From Chromobotia macracanthus (lineage: Eukaryota > Chordata > Actinopteri > Cypriniformes > Botiidae): a stretch of 64,000 nt of DNA. The notes below the pieces were generated by a model. The model made no database searches, was not told the DNA's origin, and saw only the letters and a program-made list of their open reading frames with translations. Each line of letters opens with the position of its first letter. The first letter of the stretch is position 1. The stretch lies in assembly GCA_036877525.1 (NCBI GenBank), contig JAZGTH010000005.1, forward strand, positions 248,001 to 312,000, written 5' to 3'. Made by a program: the position numbers and the translations under genes. Of this stretch, positions 49,560-61,859 are shown one piece after another.

Positions 49560-50360
49560 AGAAGACTGAGGTCATCAAACATATCCTGTTTTGATGTGAC
49601 TCAGCTGCCCCCAAGTAGGCCTAGGTGTGGTGCTGCCGGGGCATGCACTGTCTAACCTACCTACCACAGGTCAGCATTCACCTCGGGCATGATGAAGCTA
49701 GTCGTTCCTCTGGTCGCTTTTCAGCCAGTCTCAGCTATGTCATCCAGTTCATTAGGTGCCCACCCAGAATCAGGGTGTTTTACACACCTCTGTATTTTAG
49801 GTGTAGATAACATCTCTTCTGGTTAAGGAGGCCATAGAGCCTGTCCGGCAGGTTCAGAGGCTCCTGGGACATATGACATCCTCTGTAGTGGCAGTTCCGC
49901 TCAAGTTGATTCATATGAGACCACTGCAGCACTGGCTGCTAGACTGAATCTGGAGAAGGGGTTGGCCCCATGGCACTCACCATGTGCTAATCATACAGGA
50001 GTGCCACTGTACAGTTAGTCCATGGTCGGACTTGGCTTTTCTATGGGCAGGAGTGCCCTCGGAACAGGTCTCCAGACATGTCGTGTTGATCACACTACTA
50101 GAGAAGTTTCTTTGTTCTAAGATCTGGCTAATGATGCCTTATTAGCAAACATTTGTAGGCTGGGCTACACCCAATACCTTTGTGAGGTTTAACAACCTAT
50201 GCAGTGAACTGATAATGTCCCTAGTCTTGCTCACATCTAATTTCTAATCTCAGGACAGCCGGTAGGGTTTAGAGCTTGCTCTGCTGGCAAATGTGCTTTT
50301 TGATATCCACCTTTTGGTGGCATGTTCGGCAGAGGAATGATGCCACTAGGCCTAGCATTT
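49560..50360 (+). mobile_element. DIRS-type retrotransposon fragment
   Basis: Shares with the larger copy at 58540-59060 the blocks 'ctcagctatgtcatccag', 'aatagagcctg'-like text and 'atatgagaccactgcagcac'. It is out of frame in many places and lacks the recombinase. It lies downstream of jakmip2. Confidence 0.65.
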
Positions 50361-50699
50361 GAGGTATTTTAGGTGAACCCCTGTGCTAGGCTCGGTCGAT
50401 AACGCTGTGTTCTCCACTGTTTGGTTTCTGTGTCAGTGAACCCTGTGTCTGCTCCTCTTCAGAGTCTTCTCTGCCTACACTTGTGTGCTCATTGCCCTGT
50501 CAATGGGGCACCTCACAAGAGTTCTGCCTATAAGTTCTTCCCCCCTTGGTAAGTCCATAGTGTTTCTCCACGTCACCTCCCCTTTCAGGTAAGATATAGT
50601 CTCTTTAGTGTTTTCCTCTCAGCAGAGGCAAAAGCACTTCCCAGTGCCTTTTTCATTGGGGGTCCAATGGTTGTGTTTAAAGGAGCATTGAAAAGGCAG

Positions 50700-52430
50700 C
50701 CAGTTGGAATACATCAGGTGAGTGTTCTCCTCCCCATCCGTAAGTGAGGGGAGAGGGAATGCCTTATCTGGTGTGCTGGGATGTTACAGTGCAGCAGAGA
50801 GCTCACTACGAGGCACACAGTAGTTGCTTGTGTCTGCTTTGCAATACCTCGTGACAGTTCGAGAAGCCTGCTCCTCTTATACCTGGATGCTAGGCATCAT
50901 TTCATAATAACATTTCAAGTAGTTAATGTCTTTAAAATGTACATTTTAATCCAGTTTGTATGATAACATGATGTTGTTAGGCATATGGGTGAATCTCACA
51001 AAAACATGTCATGGTCACCCTAAAATTAAAAATAAATATGATGGGAAATTGTATTTCCTTTAATTAGTCAATTTGGTCTGAATACAATGATAATATGTCC
51101 TGCTTGCCTGTCAAACTATGTATGCGTTCATGTGTTGGAGGAGGCATGGCTTTGGAGAGGGAAAGGGAGGGTGGAATCTTATACTTTCAAAGCTAGTTTG
51201 CTATTGCTAGCCTCTCTGAAATTGCCTACCCTACATTTAAGAAGCATTTGCATTTTGTTGTTTACAGTTGTCATTAAATGAAATTTTTTCTTTATAATAA
51301 TGTCTTTACAACAGTAGTTTTTAACACAGCACTGCACACTGTACATCTCATCTAGCACACTCTGTTCAGTTCATACATCTCTCTTTTAGGAAGCTGCTCA
51401 TTTTAGTTATGCGTTTTAAAAATGTTTCATTAGCAAATTCTAATATGGAATATTTTATGTTCCATGATCTGATTATTCTTAGTCATGTTTATTTATCTCA
51501 AACTTTTTCTAATGGCTTTTAAAATTTCATAGTTGTTTGGTTTGATTAATTACAAAATTAGAAATCAGCTTTAGAATACAGCCTGTACTAATTATGAACT
51601 ATGTCTGTCCACAGCATCCCCAACACCCACTAAAGACCTGCTGCAGCCCAGCAGAAAACATGCAACATTAATGACCTGTGTTGTACAATTTGCGTCAAGA
51701 CATTTTAGCCTGCACTAGTCAACTATAGTGTTTTAAACCAGCAAGATTTTATATAAATGCAATGTGTGCATTCTGAAAAGAGAAAGGAAAAAAGAAATTT
51801 TGTTTTGTTGTTACACTATGGTTGTCAGATGGTTTTCATTGTTACATCTTAATCAGACAAAGGTTCAAACCCACACCTCTTGTGTTGCCTGTAATATTAA
51901 CAAGCTCTCTCTGTTTATTTTAACACATTTAACTTCAGCCACTCCACTGATGTACCACAGTATCTTTCTACACACTGATCTGTAGAGCAGGACACTGCAA
52001 TGTTTTCTACCTATGTGTGCATCACAAGCCAAAAATCTGTAATCCTATAGACTTACAATAAAGAGTGGATGAGGGCCATATACAGACCAGAATATCACAC
52101 AAACTTAGAACTGAGCTCTTTTGACTTGGGCCAATAAATATCCCAAACAACCAGTAATACTGTAATACAATACTGTAATAGAACAACTTATAGCAACATC
52201 CTGGCAGCCCCAAATAACACTCATGACTCCTAGCAGTGAGTTTTACACAAGTACAGCTCAATCATGTAGACCTCTCCTACAGCATGGAGAACAATGACAT
52301 TAGCCACAATGCAGTCTGCTTATGTAATGTTTGATGTTAATCCAGTACAGTAGCACAGCTGTTTTATTTAGAGACAAGTGAAGCAAACGCTATTTTTTAT
52401 AAATGTATCTGCCTACCACATCATTAAAGT
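50700..52430. other. Intergenic, nothing recognised
   Basis: AT-rich DNA with short unrelated ORFs on both strands. No family signature was found. Confidence 0.5.
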
Positions 52431-52436
52431 GCTGAA

Positions 52437-52570
52437 AATGAAGTGACATTTGTCAGGTATGGTAACCCATACCCAAAATGTGTCCTCTGCATTTAACCCA
52501 TCACTGTTGAGGAGTGAACATACACTGCAAGTTGTAAACACACACAGACAGAGCAGCAGGCAGCTAAACC
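52437..52570 (-). mobile_element. SINE 3' fragment
   Basis: 'ctgcatttaacccatcact', 'gaggagtgaacatacactg' and 'caggcagct' match the reversed 3' half of the SINE at 27938-28195. Confidence 0.65.
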
Positions 52571-52955
52571 AATCAGGGGTTTGATTAGGTATCACAATTA
52601 AGGACACCCTAATTGTGATACCTGCCAGCATTGGAATTACAAACAGCAATTTTCCAAGTCCATCTCAATGGGCCAGTTGGCCACAACTGTCCCCATTATT
52701 TATCAGCCAGCACAAGACGCTACAGACCTTCAGATGAGTTACTCTAAACCATGTGCAGTGTGTACAGCTCTTTTGATACCGAGTTTCCTGGGTTAACAAG
52801 CAATACGGGTTAACCATTAAAGTAACATCATTGATTATCTGTTATGATGGTACAAATATTGCATGTGTTCTTAAACATTCTATTTGTAATAACCGTATAA
52901 CAATGTTAAGCCTGAACTCGAAAACCTGAACTGAACAGCCATGGGTAAATGTGTA

Positions 52956-53720
52956 ATTCAATTTTATTTATATAGTGCTTTTTATAATGTTGCATTGCTT
53001 CAAAGCAGCTTTACATATAATAACAAATAAAACACAGAAAAATTATCAGACGTGCACCACATAAAACAGAATACATGGAATTATTGCAAATTTATATTGT
53101 TTATTATAAGATGTATATTAGTAAAACTAATTAGGGATACTTAGAATGTAGTTTGATTATGAATATAAAGTTGACTGAACTGAGGAAATCAACACATTTG
53201 GACCTTTTGAATAAATGGACACGCATCAGAAATCCCTGTCAGTGTGTGTGAAGACTCATACCTATTACAGTGAGAGGGTAATTTGTATTCAGACAGCCTA
53301 ACAAAACAGTATGTACTTCTGAGACTTTGCAACATTTAGTCAATTAGCATGATATATGACAGGTATCATATTAAGCAAGATATGTTGTTCCCACTTACGT
53401 AGAGATGGCACATAGAAAGAAGATAAAATTTTATATAACAGGAGTAAGAGATTTGTAATATTACTATAAAATACCTTAACATTACACAATCAAAGAGAAT
53501 GGGAAAAATAGTAAAGTGTTAAATATTTCAATTTATAATCAATTTATAAAACCTAAGCCAAGTTAAATGTCTGCAGTCTGCCAGTAAGTAACCAAGAGGG
53601 CAAAAGTAGCAAGGAACCAATCCAGAACCAACCAAAGTCCAATTAAACCAGGCTCACCTGGGAGGGCCTGTTCTCCTCTGGCACATTAAAGCTGCAATTG
53701 GTAACTTTCTTGGATAAAAA
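52956..53720 (-). repeat. ~0.8-kb interspersed repeat, full-length-looking copy
   Basis: Starts 'aattcaattttatttata' with 'tagtgctttttataatg', passes 'gcttcaaagcagctttac' and ends with 'ggcacattaaagctgcaat' and 'ggtaactttcttggat'. It is the mirror image of 13500-14335. Confidence 0.72.
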
Positions 53721-54101
53721 CAGAGAACCGATAACTGATGTATAATGTATATATGTATATGTATAATGTATGTATGAACATAGAACAGTGTATGGTGCTG
53801 ATAAATAATTTATCATGCAGTTATGGTTTGCACAGGGACTGGATCCTATAGCCTCATGGGAAGATCTCATGCATTGTTAATGCTGAGATGGTGGTATTCA
53901 GAAGACGACCCTTGTTGGTTAAAAGAGGATCATTTTGTGCTGACAGAGATAATTCCCATGTTTGGCTACACATATAGAATGAATACACATATAGATTAGA
54001 AGAGCACAGAGGGAAATGCTAGAAAGTTACTGTATGTGAGAAGGTGATACTTTGATATTGAGCCGTTTATGCAGTAGAAATATATGAGTTTTCTTCTGTC
54101 T

Positions 54102-54177
54102 GACAGTGACAGAGACAGACAAAAAAACAGAGAGACAGAAAAACAGACAGTCAGACAGACATAAAGTGAGACAGAAA
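54102..54177. repeat. GACA-rich low-complexity tract
   Basis: Repeated 'gacaga'/'cagaga' units form a purine-rich strand; the antisense reads as a Ser/Leu/Phe-rich ORF, which is an artefact. A TA/TG-rich stretch lies at 53735-53785. Confidence 0.7.
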
Positions 54178-55229
54178 ATTCCTTACTATCTGGAATGACT
54201 TTCTTCACTTCATTGTAAATAGATCACATACTGTAACCTTTACACACAAGTGCCTTACAGATCTGAACTGTATAAAATGGATTACGGATTACGGGATAAA
54301 AATGTTCCTGGCAATGGTCACACAGCGTTGATTTATGTGGATATAGTGTATCTTATTTAAACCTGGAAATGACTCAAGCTTTAATAAAGATTAGTAATTA
54401 CTTTTGATGGGATTGAGGTAGCATTCAGTTTAGAGTGGATTTTCATTGACATGTTTTTATGTATTAATATTTTTATCACACTTTAATCACATAAGTAACA
54501 CATACATATACACTCTTAAATTGGTTGTCATGATATTTCACTGTGTTAGTAAGGACGTTTGACCTTCACATATATACCTAAACCTATAATATACCTAAAA
54601 TTATAATTACATCCAAATAATTTTTTCCATTGACAAAATAAGTAAATCAGTAAAAATATGCATCTAATTGTGTGTAAGATATGGAATCTAGTGGAAAATG
54701 AACTATGACTTCCAGGACATTACTCTGTAAAATGTGTTGCTTATGATTTTATAACAGATGATTCAGTAGTCCTCTTTTTATGATGTTCAGTATGTTCTCT
54801 TTTTTTAAACTAATTTCTTGTTATCTTTGTTTTGGCACGTTGATGTTTCTGCCTCTAGCAGGATGTGTCATTTAAAATATGACCTCACACATCACCTCAT
54901 CAGCAGGAGAAAGTCACAACATCAAAATCTTGTCTCAAACCTCAAACTGTCTTTACTGTAATATTACAAAGATTACAACTATTGATTGAAAGATTGATTC
55001 AAGTCAATATGATTTCCTCTGTTATGATATACCAGACCTAGACGATGATGTACAAAACAGTGAATGAGTTTATAGACACAAGCACTGATATAAACAGGTT
55101 AGTAATGATAGAAATGCTTATAGTTCAGTTCTTTGGTAGATGGTACACAACTTAGGTCATCAACTTTTACACCTACTCTGTCCATTCGAAAGCTCAGGGT
55201 GGTGTTTGAGACCAGCTGAAATTCACTAC

Positions 55230-55640
55230 CCACATTGCAACAATCTCTCAGTCCTGCATGTACGTGCTGCATCAACATCAGGAAAATCACACCTTTCTTG
55301 TCCAAGCACTCGTAATATCAAGGCTGGACTACTGCAATGCGCTTATGGCTGGCCTTCCAGCCAACAAACCAAACGATGACGAAACGCAAATGATCCAGAA
55401 TGCTGCAGCCATCTATTCTTCATGGAATTTAAATCTCTGACCCTGGCCTTTAGGACAATCACCAGACCTTAACCCTACCTCAACTCATTTTAGACATATG
55501 TCCCTTCCCTCAACTATGGGGTTGTAACTATGGTCTGTAAATGAGCGATGTCTGATTGTTCCCCCACAATGAGGTACCAGATCACTCTCTAAGACATTCA
55601 CCTACTGTGAGGGACAGACTTGGCTCTGTATCTCTGATAA
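55230..55640 (+). mobile_element. L2-type LINE 3' fragment
   Basis: ISRLDYCNALMAGLP followed by MIQNAAA (55318-55410) is the RT end of L2-like LINEs. 'gatgtctgattgttccccc' at about 55545 matches the antisense LINE near 7940. A stop after the Asn-Ala-Ala block and the loss of frame show decay. Confidence 0.75.
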
Positions 55641-56259
55641 TAAAGTCTATCTTTTGGCATCAAAACCCGGAGTCTTTGAATGATGCTTCTAAGAGGTGGA
55701 AGTAACCACAACATATTTCGTCATATTTTTATTGTATTTTTTTTATCCTGATTCAGCATTTATCTGTAAAATATGACAGTAATTCAGTACATGGATTTGT
55801 TGGTGTGATCCTCAACTTAATAGCCAGACAGCGCCAAATGCAGCAATGTCATGTGACATCATTTTTAACAAAAGTTTGGACAATCCTGAAGACAGGCTGT
55901 TTTACTGAACAATGTACTTTTGAGAACAGTTAGAGTTAAGCTGTACATGCAAGATATCGTCAAAATTAACTATAATAATATAATATACTTACATGTACAT
56001 TCATACAAATGCTTTGATTCGTAAAGAGTCGAATAAAATCATATGTTTGTGATTAGTGATCAGGCTAGTTGTATTGAATGTGTTTAATTCACTAAAACAA
56101 GGCAGTTCATAAGAGTTGTATGTTTGGACACACATTACACAGTAATAGAAAGACATTATCTTGCCATTACTTACGGGTACATGGTCTTTTTATCTCACAT
56201 TGGAGTGCCGCTACTGTATATCGCTCGAGGAAACTGATTAAATTTATATTTTATACATT

Positions 56260-56350
56260 GGGATACCAGTGCTGGGGTGGCATATGAGGTGGCAATGCTT
56301 TTTCTTAGGGGTGGCACTTGCCACTCTGTGCCACCCCAGTAGATCTGCCC
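56260..56350. repeat. Short repeat with 'tgccaccccag' ends
   Basis: 'ggggtggcatatgaggtgg' and 'gccactctgtgccacccc' form a loose inverted pair, a motif seen in common fish repeats. The boundaries are uncertain. Confidence 0.4.
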
Positions 56351-56569
56351 ATGATTTAAAGTGTTTATTTTGAGCTGGTTTATAATTGTTCAAGACTTAA
56401 AAATCCATAATGAAAGTAACAATGTATAATTTACCTCAGATGTTAAAAATAATTTAAAATGACCAAAAATGGTCATTTGAAACGAACTTATTAAAGCAAT
56501 AAGCTGTGGTGGAACAATTTAGAACAGTTGATAGTAACCACTGACTTGTACGGTATGACGAAAAACTTT

Positions 56570-56720
56570 TATGGAAATCAATGGCCAGCAACCATTTGAT
56601 TACCTACATTCTTCAGAATATCTTCTTTGTGTTCAAAAAAAGAAACTCATACAGGTTTAGAACGACATAAGGCTGAGTAAATGATGAAAGGATTTTCAAT
56701 TTTGGATGAACTCTCTTGAA
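56570..56720. mobile_element. MITE fragment
   Basis: Right part of the 41575-41880 type: 'cagaatatcttctttgtgt', 'taaggctgagtaaatgatg', 'tttggatgaact'. The left terminus is missing. Confidence 0.55.
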
Positions 56721-57566
56721 ATTTTAAGACTGTTTTGACATTTACATGTTTAAATGTATATGTTTTGTTTTGATGGCTCCAAGTTCATGTAATATTTAAT
56801 ATAAATGTTTAATGTTTCAACATTAATAAAATCAAAAGTAGCTATCTGGTAGCAGGTCTCAGTCTGTCTGATGATGGCTCTGAACAGACGCCTGTCTGAG
56901 TGTTTATATTAAGCATTTTGTGATAGTTTTGAGTCAGAGATTTAGGTTGCTATAGTTACAAAATTACCCACAGTAAATGGTACATACCTCCCTGAGGCAT
57001 ACAATCACGAGATTTGAGAAAATGCGCTGGATAAGCAGGTTTAACTTGCACATACAGCTACTTAAACTGTCTTTATATATACTGTAACACAAAAATATCA
57101 CGCATGGTTTTATACAATTTAACAAATATTTATTTCGATCTCTAAAAATGCACTTGGTATTCCTCTTCAGTTAACATAAAATCAGGCTGTCCTGTTACTG
57201 AATTTGATGGTATTCCTCCATGTAACAATTTTAATGAATCTGTTATGTATACTTGTTCTAAATGTAAATGTTCATTTTAGTTTTTGCAAGGAACCACACC
57301 CAAATCTGTCTGCCCATACTAATATTTCTCCTTTATCTACTTCTTTGCAACCTTGATATAGCCACACACAATTTTTATTGATTTTTGACACGTCCTCTCC
57401 CCATTCTAATACCACAAGGAGCATCAATGAAGGCATTTCTTCAGAGCCATTCTTCCTGCACTACACTTCGGTTGACAACACTATCTAGTCGATAAAGCTG
57501 GCAGGCCCAGGTGCATGGCTAGCGATGTTCGGTTGTAAGAGTAGTCTGCACATCTTTAATTGTTTA

Positions 57567-57690
57567 TCCAAAGCTGCCAGGGTCCTGGCTTCCTTGTTTG
57601 GATTTTTCACTAAATTCTTGTGCCAGGATCCTGACAGCCCTGTTTCTGTGTCAGAGCATGTTGTTTGGATCCTGACTTAGTCCTAGTCAG
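57567..57690 (+). mobile_element. Truncated LTR, 'tgtcagggtcctgg' family
   Basis: 'tgccagggtcctggcttcc', 'gccaggatcctgacagccc' and 'gtcagagcatgttg' match the starts of the copies at 6671 and 18634 read on minus. It is cut where a LINE begins near 57694. Confidence 0.65.
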
Positions 57691-57693
57691 TAC

Positions 57694-58368
57694 CTAGCTC
57701 CACAAGGGTAGTTCTGTGCCGGGTTTGATGCAGGAGCTGCGTCTGTTGTAAATATCCTGGAGGAAGGGAAGCTCACCTCCTGTGATGTAGCTGGCAGTTC
57801 CCACCACCCTCTGCAGGGCCTTGCGGTTAAGGGCAGTGGAGCTCCCAAACCAGGCTGTTATGCAACCAGACAGAATGCTCTCCACAGTGCAGGTGTAGAA
57901 TGATCTGAGGATGTCGCAGTTCATACCAAACTTCCTCAGACGCCTGAGGTAGAAGAGGCGCTGGTGAGCCTTCTTCACCACTGCATCTGTGTGAGCGGAC
58001 CATGTGAGGTCCTAAGTGATATGAACTCCGAGGAACTTGAAGCTGTTGACCAGCTCCACTGGTGACCCAATCTTTCAGTGTTCTCTTTCCTGTTTCCTGA
58101 AGTCCACAACAATCTCTTTGGTCTTGTTGATGTTGAGTGAGTGGTGGTTCTCCTGACACCAGTGTATCAGAGCGCCCATCTCTTCTCTGTAGGCCGTCTC
58201 GTCGTTGTCTGTGATCAGGCCTACCACCTTTCTTGGCAGTCTGCAGGGATCGAGCTTTTCGGCGACGCTGTCAAGGGCTTTTCCCAGAATTTCTTGGCAG
58301 TTTGGAACCAGACAGAGGCTATCAGACATATCCTCTCCAGGTGTAACTCCACCTTGGTCCAGGCCCAA
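57694..58368 (-). mobile_element. Non-LTR retrotransposon RT fragment
   Basis: The minus strand gives DNDETAYREEMGALIHWCQ and NINKTKEIVVDFRKQ (58075-58368), then AHQRLFYLRRLRKFG and VESILSGCITAWFGS (57694-57981). These are consecutive parts of the RT ORF, separated by a frame shift. It belongs to the same family as 20735-21535 and 38460-39640. Confidence 0.8.
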
Positions 58369-58384
58369 CTTGAAGCTGCCTGAC

Positions 58385-60541
58385 AGTGAGACACATCACT
58401 TCCTCACTCTCGAGCTCGTCCTTTACTTCGCCAAGGCAGGTGAGGCTGCGTTTGTAGCATGCACTGCCTCTTCACGTGCCTCCCACCTCCCTGCCGAGGC
58501 TAGTAGGTCAGCCTTCTCTCCGCCTTAAGCCCACCCGCAGCACCACTCCAGGCATGTCTCTTGCAGACTTAGCTACGTGATTCAGTTCGCCAGGCGCCCG
58601 CCCAGGTTCAGGCATCCTCTCTACCTCAGTGGTAGACAGTGATGCCTCAGTCCTGTGAGTGGGGATTGCGGTCCTCCATGCAAAGGACATAATAGAGCCT
58701 GTCTCTCCAGCCGAGATGAAGTCAGGGTTTTACAGCCCATGACTGTGGTGCAAACACAGGGATCTGGTGCTCCGGCACCTCAGCCACCAGGAACTTCAGG
58801 TCAACTGGAAAAAGAGTAAGCTTTCCCCAACACAAGGCATCTCTTTTCTTGGTATGGAGCGGAACTCGGTCACTATGGTGCCGCACCTTAATGAGAAGTG
58901 CATGCTGTTACTGCTGTGATGCCTGAACCTGTTCAGAGCTAAGACAGCAGCCCCTCTGAAACTGTTCAGAGGCTTCTGGAGCATATGGCACCCGTGGCTG
59001 TGGTCACACCGCTTGGCTTGATGCATATGAGACTGCTGCAGCACTGGCTACACGACGAGTCCCGAGATGGGCATGGCACCGCTGCACACACTGTACTGCC
59101 GTCAAACCTTAAACCCTTGGTCGGACATTGCCTTTCTTTGGGCCGGGGTGCCCTTAGAACAAGTGTCCAGGCTGTGGTGTTGTATGCAATGGGCAGGCGA
59201 CTTCGGGCACCTGGACGGGCCCAGACGCCTGTGGCATGTCAATTGCCTCGAGTTGTTGGTAGTGTCTTACCATGCTGTACTATGGCGTACATCAACCACC
59301 AAGGTGGTCTACGCTCACGTCTCAACTCACCTGCCATCTCCTCCTCTGGGGTCAGCGGTCACTTACGGCACTTACTGTCCAGGCGAGCTCAACCGTGTTG
59401 CCAATGCGTTCTGATGGCACCTGTCAAGTCCAGGACAGTGGAGACTCCATCCATAGGCCATCCAGCTGATCTGTAATCGATTCGGGGAGGCACAGGTGGT
59501 CCTGTCTGCTTCCTAGGAGTCCTCCCACTACCTACTGTTTTATTCCCTGTCCAAGGCCCCCCTGGCACGGATGCATTGGCACACAGCTGGCCCAGGGGTC
59601 TGCATAAGTACACGTTTCCCCCAGTGCCCTGACCTGATGCTCCTTGCAACAACCCCTCCCTGGCGGATTCCCCTAAGGAAGGACCATCTTTCTCAGAGAT
59701 GGGGCACCACCTGGCACCTACGCCCCGACCTTTGGAACCTCCATGTGTGGTCCTTGGATGGGACAGGGAGATCCTGAGTAATCTCCCCCTAGGCGTGGTG
59801 GACACTGTAACATAGTATAGGGCTCCTTGTACCAGGCGGGCTTATGCCAACAAGTAGAGCCTCTTCGCTGACTGGTGTTCTTCCTGTGAAGAACAGCCCT
59901 GCATTTGCCCGATCAGCTCTGTGCTTTCCTTTCCGCAGGAAGGGCTGGAATGGAGGTTGTCCACTTCCAACCTGAAGTGTATGTGCACGAGCTGGTCATC
60001 AGATTATTAAGGGGTGCCCGGAGCCTGAACCCCCTTTTGCACATTTATGTGGACCGTAGGCAAAGTTGCAGAAGCTTTGATCATCTCTTTGTCTGCTTCA
60101 GAGCTTAGCAGAAGGGAAAGGCCGTCTCCAACAGAGGTTGGCTCACTGGCGTGCCGTGCCCCCTCGGAGTGAAGGCTCACTCGGCTACAAGTGTTGCCTC
60201 CTCCCTTGGGTGCTTTTCTGAGTGTTTTCTCATGTTTTCTATACCCAGAGAGGAAGGAGAGCAGTGCACCGAGGTGCCTTTTCCTGGGGGGGACAGAAAC
60301 AATCGTCATGACCTCTCCGTGTCCAGTCTCTGCATCCTGGTGGGCTGCAACAGTTTGCCTGCATGGAGCTCTGGGGAGGTTATGGAGGCTGGGAAGCTGT
60401 CATACAGAGGAACGTCTTGCCTGCCCATACTTGCATTCCTAGCCTGTAATGTGGGCCGTCTTGGGACGTTTTCCACAAGGACCCCATCCGTTAGTACATT
60501 GGCATTATGTTGAACGTCACTGACTGAAAGGGAACATCTTG
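58385..60541 (+). mobile_element. DIRS-type retrotransposon with RT, RNase H and tyrosine recombinase remnants
   Basis: Order on plus: RT end (58790-58910 reads HLSHQELQVNWKKSKLSPTQ-like; 58960-59050 reads VTPLGLMHMRLLQHWL), RNase H (59215-59470; NCLELLVVS, YINHQGG), then the recombinase region at 59870-60215 (LHIYVDRRQSCRSFDHLFVCF and VPCPLGVKAHSATSVASSLG). The last keeps the HxxR-like neighbourhood in degraded form (HSATS for HSTRG). Several frames are needed and stops occur, so it is inactive. The right end near 60541 ('gactgaaagggaac') matches DIRS-like termini elsewhere in the window. Confidence 0.8.
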
Positions 60542-60547
60542 GATTTG

Positions 60548-60862
60548 TATGTAACCCTCGTTCCCTGAAGGAGGGAACGGAGACATTACAGCCCCTTGCT
60601 GCAAGCCTGATTCACCGCTGATTGGCCGAGACACATCTCGACTCCTCAGCACAAACCTGAATGAAAGCGAGCTGCAGACGGCTTTATACACCTTCCGGGT
60701 AGGCATGACTCGGCCCAATGCTTATTGACTCCTTCCTCTCGGGCCAATGTTCACTGGTGCATTTTTTCTACTACTCAAATGTGATAGGGCTCTCAAACAA
60801 GACCCCATATGTTGACATAACATCTCTGTTCCCTCCTTCAGGGACTGAGGGTTATATATATA
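60548..60862. mobile_element. ~0.3-kb inverted-repeat element with DIRS-like termini
   Basis: Left arm 60548-60588 (tatgtaaccctcgttccctg...) and right arm at about 60817-60860 are inverted repeats containing 'ccctgaaggagggaac'. The interior is non-coding and GC-richer than the flanks. It directly follows the DIRS copy. Confidence 0.7.
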
Positions 60863-61214
60863 TAACCAAGAAGATTGTGTTGCTCTTGATGTCCAAACTG
60901 GCAAGGGTAAAAACTGGCATGTGGGTATTGTGTTGTGCAGCTCACACTCCTCAATTGTCTGAAACTGGTGTTTACAATAACGCTGTATGGCCATAAATCC
61001 TGACATATGAAACAAATTAATGCATTTATTATTTTTTGAGAGCGCCAAGATGTGGGTGGGAGTTTTGATACAAAAGCACAAGGCAGTGTTGATTTCTTCT
61101 GAAATGACATGTTTGTGGTGCTACCTGTTGTTAGGGCTGACTGGTCTGGGTGGTGTGTTGCATATGCAGATGGAGATTTGTCATGTTACAGCAGTACTTA
61201 ACTTTTCTTTTGCA

Positions 61215-61720
61215 GTTCCTAGCTTTTGTTTTGCATATCAAAATTCTCTTTGCATTTGCATTTCTGATGTCTTGCAGGGGTGTGACTATACTATGGGACG
61301 TGTTTATGTTGGGAAGTGATGTCACTCACATTTTGGCGGTTTTGCGGTCGGGGTAGGATGGAAATGTGATGAACTCAAGATCAGTTGCATGAAAGGGTAT
61401 CCATAAGGGGAAAAAAATATCCCTGAGGGAAGGGATTTCTTTAAAAGCACTGCAACAAACGGCTTAACCGTCACTCTTACTGAAGTAATTATATTAAGCA
61501 TTTCGAAAAGTGAATAACTCTGTATTCCTCTTCAGTTAACATGAAATCAGCCATCATGTTTAAGGCTTAAGGGAGCTGTGTCGGTACCTAGCAACTTTGA
61601 CGTCAACTGTGAGTGACATCACTTCCCAATATAAATACACCCCACAGTATAGTCCCAATCCTGACACTGATTGACAGGTTTGTGTGCAAAGCATCGGAAA
61701 CGCGAATGCAAAGAGAATTT
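61215..61720. mobile_element. Foldback DNA element
   Basis: Core arms 61284-61329 and 61609-61654 (46 bp each) are inverted repeats with five differences, all transitions. Outer parts 'aattctctttgcatt' (about 61241) and 'aatgcaaagagaatt' (about 61706) pair as well. The spacer is about 280 bp, without an ORF of known type. Confidence 0.75.
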
Positions 61721-61859
61721 CGATTGCTTTTTAGTTTTGGCACACTCAGTACGTGACACAGAGGAAATAAAAACGGGTAATTGCTATTGCAAATTAACTA
61801 TAACAGGATTGTAATTTGTAAGTCATGGGAAATGCAATTGCAAATGGACTTTGCGTTTT

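Noticed and set aside
58141..58528. Plus-strand ORFs of 80 and 107 residues
   Set aside because: Up to about 58370 they lie antisense to a recognisable LINE reverse transcriptase; beyond that they overlap DIRS DNA out of its reading frame.
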